From assembly GCA_014802325.1 (NCBI GenBank), contig JAAVCK010000014.1:33940-97939 (forward strand): a stretch of 64,000 bases of DNA. The letters run 5' to 3'. The position numbers were made by a program, and so were the translations under genes. The notes beneath the pieces are model-generated. The model worked only from the letters and a program-made list of their open reading frames with translations, was not told where the DNA came from and searched no databases. How positions within the stretch are numbered: the first letter of the stretch is position 1; the number at the start of each line of letters is the position of its first letter. Shown piece after piece: positions 9,071 through 19,183 of the stretch. This DNA is from Bacteroides sp. Its GTDB lineage: Bacteria; Bacteroidota; Bacteroidia; Bacteroidales; Muribaculaceae.

Positions 9071-11083
9071 ATGTCAGCCAGCAGTTACCTCCAGATCACC
9101 CTTCGGGTGGAAGTCGACCAAGTGACCCGCACCGTGCTCAACTATCCCTATGGCGAGCAGCCGGTTTGGGAGCGTTGGCTTGTGGCCCCCGCAGCCGCTA
9201 TACGCCGTTTTCTCAACGCCTCGGAGTGCTACGTCATGCAGCAGTGGGAGAGCGGACGATGCTTCTCGCTCATCACGCGCAACAGCCTTCGCCCCGACGA
9301 CGGCTACTTCATGATCTCGCTTTTCGTGGCCGCAGGTTGCGCCCTCACCGGCAAGCAGATCATTGCCCTGCTGGCGGCCCTCAAGAAGTCGCTCGTAGAG
9401 GACGGCGACACCACTTTTGAAGCCATCGACCGTGCCATAGCCGCTGCCGGCATTCCTTCTGATCCGCTCCACATGCGGTCGTGGGCATTTCGTCCCGCTC
9501 CCGCCGACGCGCAGGTGCGCGATGCTGCCTATCGTACCTTCATCTCGTCGTCCGAACTCGCCGGTATATTCTCCTTCCCCGGTCAGCCCGACTACGATGC
9601 TTACCGCTGCATCATCGTGGTGCCCGCCTCGGCCTCGCTGCGCCCCGGCACCAAGATGCCCCGCATCACATCGCCCATACGCAAACTCTATACCCTCCTC
9701 GCTCCCGCAGGCGTAGAGCTGCTGCGCGACACCGCCTACAGCGGCGAGCGCGTCACCATCACATACACCCGTCCCGGATTCTCTCCCCGCCAGGAGGTCA
9801 TCACCGTGGGCAATCCCTCGGCTTTCGTGCGCCTCGAAGGCTCTACCATCCGCATCCGCGAGGCCCGCGAGTGCGGCGTACGTTTCACCCGTAAGGTGCC
9901 TCTGGAAGTGCGTTCGTCCAAGGAAGACGGCACCGTGACCGGCTACACCATTGCCATCAACGGCCGCTCCATCAACACCATGGAGCCATACGTGGAGTTT
10001 ACTGAAAAAGACCTCACCGAATATGCCACGGTCGAGATCAAAGCCGCATCCAATGGATTCACTCCCCTTAAGATAGATAAATCCACAGCCGAACTCCTCG
10101 ATGCAGACCGTCTCGTCCTTGAGCTCGACCCCATAGAGCAGGGTGTCACACTCCGCCTCGACTTTGGCGATGGCAGGGTAGTGGAGCAGGTGATTTCCAT
10201 CGAAAAAAACACTCCCGAATATACCACTCTCCGCTCAGGCAAGTTTCACGGCTACCGTGCCTACCGCACCGTCAATCAGGATCCCGACGATACGGGCGAG
10301 ATCTACACTGTCGACGTCAGCGCCGGACATCGCTCGGCGACTTCCCACGTTGCCCCCGAGCCTGCTCCAGCTCCGCGTCAGCCCGAAGCGCCCGTGTTTG
10401 AAAACATTGCCGACGATACCGCCGACCGTCCCGATCCCGAGGACGAAATTGATACCACTGTGCCCGTAGTGGCTACCGAGTCCGACACCGAGCGCATCCG
10501 CGAGGCCGAGGATGAGGTGGCTAAGTCGCGCAAGCGCCGCAATCTGCTCCTTGCCGCCGCTGGTGCCGTAGTGGTGCTCGTGGTAGTGCTCGTGTTCTTC
10601 ATACCCCTCGGCAAGACCGTTGGCTCTGATGCCGACGATATGCCGGCCATGGTCGAGAATACTGACTCCGTGGCTCCTGCCGCTGACGCTGCGCCCGCAG
10701 CCGCTCCCGAAGCTGCCGCCGCTCCGCAGGCGTCCACTTTAGGCGCTGATGCCGAATATCTCAACTCCAACCGTCAGTGGGCCGTGTCGGCTCTCTCATC
10801 ACCTGCCGGCAACGCTCTGATGAATGCCATAGCCGAGGGCGACGTCGACGCCATAGCCCGCAACGAATATTTCATCTCCGGTGTATGCTCCAACTCCCGT
10901 GCCCGCAAGGCGCTCGAACTGATGTGGCGCGGTAAGACCGGTCCCACGCGCGGATCTATAGCCCGGGAACTCAAGAAAGCTGCCGCTTCGGGTACTATCG
11001 ACCTCGATAAGCTCGTCGACCGTCTGGCTCGCGTGCAGCCCCAGGCCGTCGATGCCAACACACTCCCTCTTCCCACACGCTGA
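9071..11083 (+). CDS. Hypothetical protein with long N-terminal region, single TM and short C-terminal domain
   Basis: 670 aa; TM 'NLLLAAAGAVVVLVVVLVFFIPLG'; TAACTTTG promoter upstream. Confidence 0.65.
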   Translation: MSASSYLQITLRVEVDQVTRTVLNYPYGEQPVWERWLVAPAAAIRRFLNASECYVMQQWESGRCFSLITRNSLRPDDGYFMISLFVAAGCALTGKQIIALLAALKKSLVEDGDTTFEAIDRAIAAAGIPSDPLHMRSWAFRPAPADAQVRDAAYRTFISSSELAGIFSFPGQPDYDAYRCIIVVPASASLRPGTKMPRITSPIRKLYTLLAPAGVELLRDTAYSGERVTITYTRPGFSPRQEVITVGNPSAFVRLEGSTIRIREARECGVRFTRKVPLEVRSSKEDGTVTGYTIAINGRSINTMEPYVEFTEKDLTEYATVEIKAASNGFTPLKIDKSTAELLDADRLVLELDPIEQGVTLRLDFGDGRVVEQVISIEKNTPEYTTLRSGKFHGYRAYRTVNQDPDDTGEIYTVDVSAGHRSATSHVAPEPAPAPRQPEAPVFENIADDTADRPDPEDEIDTTVPVVATESDTERIREAEDEVAKSRKRRNLLLAAAGAVVVLVVVLVFFIPLGKTVGSDADDMPAMVENTDSVAPAADAAPAAAPEAAAAPQASTLGADAEYLNSNRQWAVSALSSPAGNALMNAIAEGDVDAIARNEYFISGVCSNSRARKALELMWRGKTGPTRGSIARELKKAAASGTIDLDKLVDRLARVQPQAVDANTLPLPTR

Positions 11084-11091
11084 TCTGACTT

Positions 11092-12333
11092 ATGATACGT
11101 AAAGATTTTGAAATCATGGCCCCGGTGGGCAGCTGCGAGTCGCTCCATGCTGCCATCGACGCCGGTGCCGACGCCATATATTTCGGAGTCGAAGGACTCA
11201 ACATGCGCTCCCGTTCGAGCGTCAACTTCACCCTCGACGATCTCCACAACATTGCCGCTATCTGCAATGCCGCCGGAGTGAAGTCGTATCTTACAGTCAA
11301 CACCATCCTCTACGACGACGACATGGCCGCCGCGCGCGCCGTGATCGACGCCGTGGCCGCCTCGGAGATTTCTGCCATCATAGCCAGTGACATCGCTGCC
11401 ATCGAATATGCCCGCTCCCGCGGAGTGGAAGTTCACATCTCCACCCAGTGCAATATCAGCAACACCGAGGCCGTGAGATTTTATGCCCGCTACGCCGACG
11501 TGGTGGTGCTCGCCCGCGAGCTTAATATGCAGCAGGTAGCCGCCATACACCGTGCCATCGTCGAAGAGAATATCACCGGACCGTCCGGACGCCTCGTGCG
11601 TATCGAAATGTTCTGCCACGGAGCGCTCTGTATGGCCGTGTCGGGCAAGTGCTACCTCTCTCTCCACGAGATGAACTCCAGCGCCAACCGCGGAGCCTGC
11701 ACCCAGATCTGCCGCCGCTCTTACACCGTCACCGACCGCGAGACCGGCGACGAACTTGAGGTCGAAAACAAATACATCATGTCGCCCAAGGACTTGAAGA
11801 CCATTCATTTCCTTAACAAGATGATCGACGCCGGAGTCACCGTGTTCAAGATCGAAGGTCGTGCACGCGGACCCGAATACGTTAAGGTGGTGGTCGAAGC
11901 CTACTCAGCCGCCATCAATGCCATTATCGACGGCACTTACACCCCCGAAGCCATTGCCGGTTGGGATCAAAATCTCGCCAAAGTGTTCAATCGCGGATTC
12001 TGGGACGGCTATTATCTCGGTCAGCGCCTCGGCGAGTGGTCATCGAAATACGGCTCTTCAGCCACCCGCACCAAGCGTTACGCCGCCAAAGGCGTGAGAT
12101 ATTTCCCGAATATCGGGGTAGGGGAGTTCGTGATGGAAAACGGCCAACTGCATCTCGGCGACGAGATTGTCATCACCGGGCCCACCACAGGCGCCATCAT
12201 CCTCACCCTTGAGGAAATGCGTGTCGATCTGAAGCCCGTCGACACTGTCAGTCGCGGTGACCACTTCTCCATCCGCGTCCCACAAAAGATCCGCCCCAGC
12301 GACCGCCTCTACCTCTGGGAAAAGAACGACTGA
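11092..12333 (+). CDS. Peptidase U32 family protein
   Basis: 'FEIMAPVGSCESLHAAIDAGADAIYFGVEGLNMR', 'VFKIEGRARGPEYVKVVVEAY'. Confidence 0.9.
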   Translation: MIRKDFEIMAPVGSCESLHAAIDAGADAIYFGVEGLNMRSRSSVNFTLDDLHNIAAICNAAGVKSYLTVNTILYDDDMAAARAVIDAVAASEISAIIASDIAAIEYARSRGVEVHISTQCNISNTEAVRFYARYADVVVLARELNMQQVAAIHRAIVEENITGPSGRLVRIEMFCHGALCMAVSGKCYLSLHEMNSSANRGACTQICRRSYTVTDRETGDELEVENKYIMSPKDLKTIHFLNKMIDAGVTVFKIEGRARGPEYVKVVVEAYSAAINAIIDGTYTPEAIAGWDQNLAKVFNRGFWDGYYLGQRLGEWSSKYGSSATRTKRYAAKGVRYFPNIGVGEFVMENGQLHLGDEIVITGPTTGAIILTLEEMRVDLKPVDTVSRGDHFSIRVPQKIRPSDRLYLWEKND

Positions 12334-12367
12334 TCCCCCGAAAAATATACACTGACCCTCCAAAACC

Positions 12368-12551
12368 TGTAGAGGCGCTCACTTGGGAGCTTCCGGCGGC
12401 GCAAAAAACGAGCGCCCACGGGTGCGAGTCAAAAAAGCCACTCCGTTGCGATCGTTTGCTCTCTTTGAGTGGCATTGTCACGCATCATTCTTCGCGTAGC
12501 GAAGCGGCAAGCCGATTACGAGGCCGTACGCTCCCCGGTGAGCGTCCCTGC
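12368..12551. repeat. Composite intergenic repeat 'D' related copy
   Basis: ctgtagaggcgctcacttgggagc...cccacgggtgcgagtcaaaaaagcca...cttcgcgtagcgaagcggcaagccgattac...gctccccggtgagcgtcc. Confidence 0.65.
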
Positions 12552-12656
12552 AGGAATCACATTAGAAATATCTACTGACCCGTGTCTGCCATCAGTGGGC
12601 TTCACCATCAAAAAAGTAACTTTTTTGCCTCGATTGATTAGAAAAATGTAAATTTA

Positions 12657-12688
12657 TTTGGAAGTTAATGTAATTTGTTTTACCTTTG
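12657..12688 (+). promoter_or_regulatory. Bacteroidetes-type promoter of the small RNA
   Basis: TTTG (12657-12660) - 20 nt - TACCTTTG (12681-12688). Confidence 0.65.
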
Positions 12689-12694
12689 CCCTAA

Positions 12695-12922
12695 ATTTCA
12701 CCTGGTGTTGCAATCCTTATACTGATAAAATTTTTACGCTATACTAAGGACTAAGGAAAGGCAATAGCTTGCAGTCAAGGAGTCGCGATGACCCCCGAGC
12801 TTCAGGTAAGGTGTGATTATTGTAAGTATGATATGATCTCTACATTTAGTTAATTACGAATCACATGCCTTATGGCTTTAGTCCTGTTATCCCTTGATAG
12901 AAAGGTATAACGGGCTTTTTTT
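12695..12922 (+). ncRNA. Structured small RNA candidate (6S RNA-like)
   Basis: Promoter just upstream, no ORF, long-range closing stem ggactaa(12748)/ttagtcc(12878) and aaggca/tgcctt, inner stem agcttg/cgagct, terminator at the 3' end. Confidence 0.5.
12883..12922 (+). terminator. Rho-independent terminator
   Basis: cctgttat...ataacggg stem followed by cttttttt. Confidence 0.85.
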
Positions 12923-13124
12923 ATGCCCGCGCGCTCCGTCAGTATACATAGGCATCTGTCGCGATTGGTATTTTTGGGAACAAATGCCGCTTTTTTTACT
13001 CATTTTTGCCCGAAAGTTCACCTTTATAGTGAATAATGTCTGATTTCTTAGTAACTTTGCATAATAATATTTTACGTTTCCAACATTCGATTAATTAATC
13101 ACAAACTGTTTTTTTATAAAAGCG

Positions 13125-14312
13125 ATGAAAATTAATTTTCTTTCATTAACTGTTTTAGGTCTGGGCCTTTCGGCCGCTATGCTCACCTCTTGCTCAGGCA
13201 ACGGTCAGCAGCAGGGCGCAGGTGCGATGCCTGCACCCGAGATCGCGACTATGGTGGTTTCGTCAGCCGACACTCGCGTCGACAACACTTTCCCCGCCAC
13301 CATCAAGGGTAAAACCGATATTGCTATCCGTCCGCAGGTGACCGGTTTCATCACCAAAGTTCATGTTGACGAAGGCGATTACGTGCGTAAAGGACAGGTG
13401 CTTTTTACACTTGACCAGGTGCAGTTTAATGCCGCCGTTGATCAGGCCCGCGCTCAGGTCAACTCTGCTCAGGCTGCCGTAAGCACCGCTCAGCTCACCG
13501 CCGACAACAAGAAACATCTGCTCGACAAAAACATCATCAGCGAGTATGAATATCAGATGGCTGCCAATCAGCTCAGCCAGGCCAAAGCAGCTCTCGCCAC
13601 CGCTCAGGCTGCTCTGGTCACCGCTCAGAAAAATCTCGCTTACACCACTGTTACCGCCCCCAGCGACGGCGTGGTAGGTTCGATCCCCAACCGTGAAGGT
13701 TCGCTCGCTTCGCCCTCGTCGGTTGAGCCCCTCACCACCGTCAGCGACAATTCGCAGGTCTATGCCTACTTCTCTCTCACCGAGAAGGAAGCTCTTGAGC
13801 TTGTGGGCAACGGTGCCACCTCGCTCAACGCTGCCATTGCAGCCCTCCCCTCGGTGCAGCTCCGTCTGGCCGACGGTTCGGTATATCCCCTCGAAGGCAA
13901 GATAGCCACCGTGTCGGGCGTGATCGACGCAAGCACCGGCGCCTCAAATGTGCGTGCGCTCTTCGACAACCCCTCGGGTGTGCTCCGCAGCGGTTCGTCG
14001 GGCACCATCGTGCTCCCCACCTTCAGCTCCGACGTGATCACCATTCCCCAGCGCGCCACTTCCGAGCTCCAGAACCTCCGCTTCGCTTACGTGGTCAATG
14101 ACTCCAACGTTGTCCGTCAGGTACCCGTGACCGTTGAGGATATGAACGACGGCCGCAACTTCATCGTCACCTCAGGCCTCAAGCCCGGCGACCGCATTGC
14201 CGTAGAAGGCATCGGCACCACCGTCAAGGCCGGTGTGACCATTCAGCCCAAGGACGCCGCCGCAGCAGCTGATCGGCAGCCCGCTCAGCAGGAAGAGCCC
14301 GCCGCCGAATAA
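13125..14312 (+). CDS. RND efflux transporter periplasmic adaptor subunit
   Basis: Lipoprotein signal; 'IRPQVTGFITKVHVDEGDYVRKGQVLFTLD'; first gene of a three-gene RND operon. Confidence 0.93.
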   Translation: MKINFLSLTVLGLGLSAAMLTSCSGNGQQQGAGAMPAPEIATMVVSSADTRVDNTFPATIKGKTDIAIRPQVTGFITKVHVDEGDYVRKGQVLFTLDQVQFNAAVDQARAQVNSAQAAVSTAQLTADNKKHLLDKNIISEYEYQMAANQLSQAKAALATAQAALVTAQKNLAYTTVTAPSDGVVGSIPNREGSLASPSSVEPLTTVSDNSQVYAYFSLTEKEALELVGNGATSLNAAIAALPSVQLRLADGSVYPLEGKIATVSGVIDASTGASNVRALFDNPSGVLRSGSSGTIVLPTFSSDVITIPQRATSELQNLRFAYVVNDSNVVRQVPVTVEDMNDGRNFIVTSGLKPGDRIAVEGIGTTVKAGVTIQPKDAAAAADRQPAQQEEPAAE

Positions 14313-14366
14313 TCATCATTATCTCTCACGATTACTATTTTTCTCTATTTATCCAACTGACTTGCA

Positions 14367-17300
14367 ATGAAACTTGATACGTTTATCAATCGGCCTGTGC
14401 TCTCCACGGTGATCTCCATCTTCATCGTGCTGCTCGGTCTGATTGGACTTATGGCGCTTCCCGTTCAGCAGTATCCTGACATCGCGCCGCCTACAGTCTC
14501 GGTGACCACCACTTATACCGGTGCAAATGCCCAGGCTGTGCTCAACTCAGTTATCGCCCCCCTCGAAGAGTCGATCAATGGTGCGCAGGACATGACCTAC
14601 ATGACCTCTACCGCCACCAACACCGGCTCCGCCACCATCAATGTTTACTTCAAGCAGGGTCGCGACGCCGATATGGCCGCCGTCGATGTGCAGAACCGCG
14701 TGGCCAAGGCTCAGGGTCTGCTCCCCGCCGAAGTTACCCGTGTGGGTGTGATCACTCAGAAGCGTCAGACCTCTATGCTCGTGTCGGTCTGTCTATATGT
14801 TGAGGAAGAAGGCACTTACACCGAAGAGTTTATCGAAAACTACCTTAAGATCAACGTCGTGCCCGCCCTCCAGCGTGTCTCGGGTGTGGGCGATGTGATG
14901 GTGATGGGTGCCGACTACTCCATGCGTATCTGGCTCAAGCCCGACGTTATGGCTCAGTATGGCCTCATGCCTACCGACGTAGCTGCCGCTCTGTCCGAGC
15001 AGAACATCGAGGCCGCGCCCGGTGCGTTCGGTGAGCAAGGCGACCAGACCTTCCAGTACACCATGAAGTACAAAGGCCGCCTCGTCACCCCCGAGGAATT
15101 CGAGAATATCGTGGTGCGCGCCACATCCGACGGCGAAATCCTTTATCTTAAGGATGTGGCCAATGTGGAGCTCGGCCGTGTGACCTACGGATTCCACTCT
15201 ACCATGAACGGTAAGACCGCCGTCAACTGTATGATATTCCAGACTCCCGGTTCTAACGCTACGCAGACCATCAACGATGTGCTCGCTTATGTCGATCAGG
15301 CCAAGAAGGACCTCCCCAAAGGTCTGGCGTTCACCATTCCTATGAACGTCAACCGATTCCTCAACGCATCGATCGATAAGGTGCTCCACACTCTCGTCGA
15401 GGCATTCATCCTCGTGTTTATCGTGGTTTACATCTTCCTTCAGGACTTCCGCTCCACCATTATCCCTGCCATCGCCATCCCTGTGGCCCTTATCGGTACA
15501 TTCTTTGTGATGTATCTTATCGGCTTCACCATCAACCTCATCACCCTCTCGGCTATAGTGCTCGCGATCGCCATCGTGGTCGACGACGCCATTGTGGTGG
15601 TCGAGGCCGTCCATGCCAAGCTCGACGCCGGCTACCACAGCGCTCGCCGTGCTTCCATCGACGCCATGAACGAAATCGCCTCGGCTCTTATATCGATCAC
15701 GCTCGTCATGATGCTCGTGTTTATCCCGGTGTCGTTCATGCCCGGCACGAGCGGTACGTTCTACAATCAGTTCGGTATCACCATGGCTATCGCCATATTC
15801 TTCTCGGCAGTCAACGCACTCACGCTGTCGCCTGCGCTCTGCGCCGTGTTCCTTAAGGCTCACGACTCCGACGCATCGCTCAAGGAGCGCCTCAGCGAGA
15901 GCTACTCCGCTGCCGGACAGGCCATCAAGAAGCGCTACAAGAAGTCGCTCTCAGTGCCCATGCCCCCGCTGTTGACCGCCGTGTTTGTGATCGCCGCAGT
16001 GCTATTCATGATTCTCGGCTGGTACAGCACTGAAAATATCCTCAAACTCATCATCGCTTCTATCTGTGCGGTCCTCGCACTCCTCGGCATCTTCAACGAT
16101 CGCTTCCACGAAGGTTTCGAGACCGGCTACCGCCGCGTCCTCAAGATATACCGCAAGCTCGTGGAATTCTTCATCGGCCACAAAATTCTGTCTGGAGTCA
16201 TCGTTGCTGCATCAATAGCCATTCTGGTGTTCCTCATGCGTATCACACCTACCGGTATGGTGCCCAACGAAGACACCGGTACCATATTCGCCGTAGTCGA
16301 TATGCCCCCGGGCACCTCGCAGGAGCGCACCGGTCAGGTGCTCGCTCAGGTCGACTCGATCTGTGCCATGATACCCGCCATCGAGACCCGCACCATGATC
16401 AACGGTTACTCTTTCGTGGCCGGCCAGGGTTCCACCTACGGTACATTCATCCTCAACCTCCGCGACTGGAGCGAACGTGGTAAGGGCGAAAGCTCCGACG
16501 ATATTCTTAAGCAACTCTACGGACTCTCGGCCATGCGTATCAAGGACGGCCGCGTCATGTTCTTCGCGCCTCCTATGATCACCGGTTTCTCTGTGACCAA
16601 CGGTTTCTCGATCGAAATGCAGGATAAGACCGGTGGCGATGTCAACGAATTCTTCGCCGTAGTGCAGGGATTCCTCGCCCAGCTCAACGCTCAGCCCGAG
16701 ATTCAGATGGCCTACACCACATTCAACCCCACATTCCCCCAATATATGGTGGATGTCGACGTGGCCAAGGCCAAGCAGGCAGGCATTTCGCCCAGCACCA
16801 TCCTCACCACACTCCAGGGCTACTATGGCGGTATGTATGTGTCCAACTTCAACCGCTTCGGTAAGCTCTACCGTGTGATGATGCAGGCATCGCCAGATGC
16901 GCGTGTCAACCCCGAGACCCTCAGCGCCATCAAGGTGCGCAACGGCTCAGGCATGGCTTCGCTCTCCAACTACGTCACCCTCAAGCGCGTATACGGTCCC
17001 GACCTTCTGACCCGATTCAACATGTTCCAGTCTATCTCCGTGACCGGTCAGCCCAACCCCGGATATTCGTCGGGTGAAGCCATCGCAGCCATCAATCGTG
17101 TGGCCGAGCAGGCGCTTCCTCAGGGCTACGGTTTCGAGTTCTCGGGTATGACCCGTGAGGAGCAGAATTCTTCGGCCGGCGCTACTGCCGTCATCTTCGG
17201 TCTGTGTCTGCTCTTCGTCTACCTGCTCCTCTCGGCGCAGTATGAAAGCTACATCCTCCCCTGGGCCGTTATTCTCTCCATCCCCTTCGGTCTGATGGGT

Positions 17301-17741
17301 ACGTTTATCTTCGCTGACATTGCAGGTATCGACAATAACATCTACCTCCAGATCGCGCTCATCATGCTTATCGGTCTTCTGGCCAAAAACGCCATCCTCA
17401 TCGTTGAGTTTGCCGTTGAGCGCCGTCGCACCGGTATGTCCATCGTCAACGCCGCCATCGACGGTGCTTCCGCCCGTCTCCGACCCATTCTCATGACCTC
17501 GTTTGCCATGATTATCGGTCTGCTCCCCATGATGTTTGCCACCGGTGCGGGTGCCAACGGCAACCGTGCTCTCGGTACCGGTTCGGTCGGCGGTATGCTT
17601 ATCGGTATGATACTACAGCTTCTCATCGTGCCCGCGCTCTTCGTAGTGTTCCAGTATCTTCAGGAACTTGTCAAGCCCCTCAAGTGGGAAGACACTGACA
17701 ATCAGGGCATCGAAAGCGAAATCGAGCAGTATTCACGTTAA
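14367..17741 (+). CDS. RND efflux inner membrane permease (HAE1/AcrB family)
   Basis: 1124 aa; 'MKLDTFINRPVLSTVISIFIVLLGLIGLMALPVQQYPDIAPPTVSVTTTYTGANA'. Confidence 0.95.
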   Translation: MKLDTFINRPVLSTVISIFIVLLGLIGLMALPVQQYPDIAPPTVSVTTTYTGANAQAVLNSVIAPLEESINGAQDMTYMTSTATNTGSATINVYFKQGRDADMAAVDVQNRVAKAQGLLPAEVTRVGVITQKRQTSMLVSVCLYVEEEGTYTEEFIENYLKINVVPALQRVSGVGDVMVMGADYSMRIWLKPDVMAQYGLMPTDVAAALSEQNIEAAPGAFGEQGDQTFQYTMKYKGRLVTPEEFENIVVRATSDGEILYLKDVANVELGRVTYGFHSTMNGKTAVNCMIFQTPGSNATQTINDVLAYVDQAKKDLPKGLAFTIPMNVNRFLNASIDKVLHTLVEAFILVFIVVYIFLQDFRSTIIPAIAIPVALIGTFFVMYLIGFTINLITLSAIVLAIAIVVDDAIVVVEAVHAKLDAGYHSARRASIDAMNEIASALISITLVMMLVFIPVSFMPGTSGTFYNQFGITMAIAIFFSAVNALTLSPALCAVFLKAHDSDASLKERLSESYSAAGQAIKKRYKKSLSVPMPPLLTAVFVIAAVLFMILGWYSTENILKLIIASICAVLALLGIFNDRFHEGFETGYRRVLKIYRKLVEFFIGHKILSGVIVAASIAILVFLMRITPTGMVPNEDTGTIFAVVDMPPGTSQERTGQVLAQVDSICAMIPAIETRTMINGYSFVAGQGSTYGTFILNLRDWSERGKGESSDDILKQLYGLSAMRIKDGRVMFFAPPMITGFSVTNGFSIEMQDKTGGDVNEFFAVVQGFLAQLNAQPEIQMAYTTFNPTFPQYMVDVDVAKAKQAGISPSTILTTLQGYYGGMYVSNFNRFGKLYRVMMQASPDARVNPETLSAIKVRNGSGMASLSNYVTLKRVYGPDLLTRFNMFQSISVTGQPNPGYSSGEAIAAINRVAEQALPQGYGFEFSGMTREEQNSSAGATAVIFGLCLLFVYLLLSAQYESYILPWAVILSIPFGLMGTFIFADIAGIDNNIYLQIALIMLIGLLAKNAILIVEFAVERRRTGMSIVNAAIDGASARLRPILMTSFAMIIGLLPMMFATGAGANGNRALGTGSVGGMLIGMILQLLIVPALFVVFQYLQELVKPLKWEDTDNQGIESEIEQYSR

Positions 17742-17764
17742 TCCATCTCCCTTACGTTTTAAAG

Positions 17765-19150
17765 ATGAAAATCAGAAATTTATCACTTGTCCTTGCAGCT
17801 GCGTTGAGCCTCTCTGTGCTCAACGGCTGCGGGATCTATAAGAAATATGACGTCGACGATGTCGATTCGCAGCTCGTGCGTCAGTATGCCGCCGCACTTG
17901 AGGAGCAGACCGATTCTCTCGCTTTCGGCAATCTCGGATGGCAGCAGGTGTTTACCGACCCCGTGCTCGTCGACCTCATCAACGGCGCTTTGGAAAATAA
18001 CAAGGACCTCGCCAACGCCAAACTCAACGTCGACATTGCCCACGCTCAGATGCAAGGCGCTCGCCTGAGCTACCTTCCCTCCGTGGCCTTAGCTCCCAAC
18101 GGCGCCGGCGCTTCATACGCCAATAGCGCTCTCTCGTGGAGCTATCAGATACCTCTGGCTGTGAGCTGGGAGGTCGACATATTCGGCAAGATTCTCAATA
18201 CCAAGCGCGGTGCCGAGGCAAGCTATCAGATGGCAAAAGCCTATGAGCATGCCGTACGCTCGCAGATCATCGCCGGTGTGGCCAACTGCTACTACTCGCT
18301 GTCGGCTCTCAACACTCAGCTCGAAATCTCGCGCTCCACTGCCGAACTATGGCGTCAGAGCGTGCAGGTGATGCGTGATTTGAAGGAGGCCGGACGTCTC
18401 AACGAGAGTGCCGTTGTACAGAGCAATGCCCAGTACTACAGCATCCTCGCCTCTATCACTGATCTTGAGGCTTCAGTGCATCAGCTCAACAATTCCCTCT
18501 CGCTGCTCATGAATGTCATGCCGCAGAAGTGGGATATTCCCTCAGGCGCTTCGCTCTCTGCTCCCGTGGAGTACTCCAAGACCATACCCATGACCGCTCT
18601 CGCAGCCCGTCCTGACGTGCAGGCCGCCGAAATGAGCTTCGCCGTGGCTTACTACTCCACCGCTTCAGCCCGCGCTGCTTTCTATCCCGGTGTGTCGATC
18701 ACTGCCAACGGCGGTTTCACCAACCTCCTCGGCTCTATGATAGTCAACCCCGGCGACTGGTTCCTTCAGCTCGCAGGCAGCCTCACCGCGCCGCTCTTCG
18801 CCCGCGGTCAGAATATTGCACGCCTCAAGGCTGCCAAGGCTTCGCAGCAGCAGGCGCTCAATAATTTCGAGTACTCCATCATGAGCGCTGCCGCCGAGGT
18901 GTCAAATGCCATGACCGTCTACGAAGAAGCTGTCGACAAGCAGAAGTATCTCGCCGTGCAGGTCGAGGAACTTACCAAGTCGGTCGACTACACTTCCGAG
19001 CTCCTTCTCTACGGAGGCACCACCACCTACCTTGAAGTCCTCACTGCGCAGCAGGGGCTCCTCCAGGCTCAGCTCGGCATGGTCAACTCCAATCTCACCG
19101 CTTCGCAGGCCATCATCAACCTCTATCAGGCTCTGGGCGGCGGACGATAA
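17765..19150 (+). CDS. Outer membrane efflux lipoprotein (TolC/NodT family)
   Basis: Lipobox 'LSVLNGCGIYKKY'; 'LLYGGTTTYLEVLTAQQGLLQAQL'. Confidence 0.93.
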   Translation: MKIRNLSLVLAAALSLSVLNGCGIYKKYDVDDVDSQLVRQYAAALEEQTDSLAFGNLGWQQVFTDPVLVDLINGALENNKDLANAKLNVDIAHAQMQGARLSYLPSVALAPNGAGASYANSALSWSYQIPLAVSWEVDIFGKILNTKRGAEASYQMAKAYEHAVRSQIIAGVANCYYSLSALNTQLEISRSTAELWRQSVQVMRDLKEAGRLNESAVVQSNAQYYSILASITDLEASVHQLNNSLSLLMNVMPQKWDIPSGASLSAPVEYSKTIPMTALAARPDVQAAEMSFAVAYYSTASARAAFYPGVSITANGGFTNLLGSMIVNPGDWFLQLAGSLTAPLFARGQNIARLKAAKASQQQALNNFEYSIMSAAAEVSNAMTVYEEAVDKQKYLAVQVEELTKSVDYTSELLLYGGTTTYLEVLTAQQGLLQAQLGMVNSNLTASQAIINLYQALGGGR

Positions 19151-19183
19151 TTCTTTTTTCAGAAATCTAAAATCCCTACTATC

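Noticed and set aside
9074-9472. Antisense and overlapping ORFs in the 9-12 kb region (for example 10774-11808 minus, 9481-9894 plus)
   Set aside because: Alternate-frame artefacts of high GC coding DNA with no promoter or domain support.
14793-15863. 356-aa minus-strand ORF inside the RND permease
   Set aside because: Low-complexity His/Glu/Asp-rich antisense shadow of a well-supported gene.
13125-19150. RND efflux operon as a novel system
   Set aside because: Standard adaptor-permease-TolC arrangement with canonical motifs.
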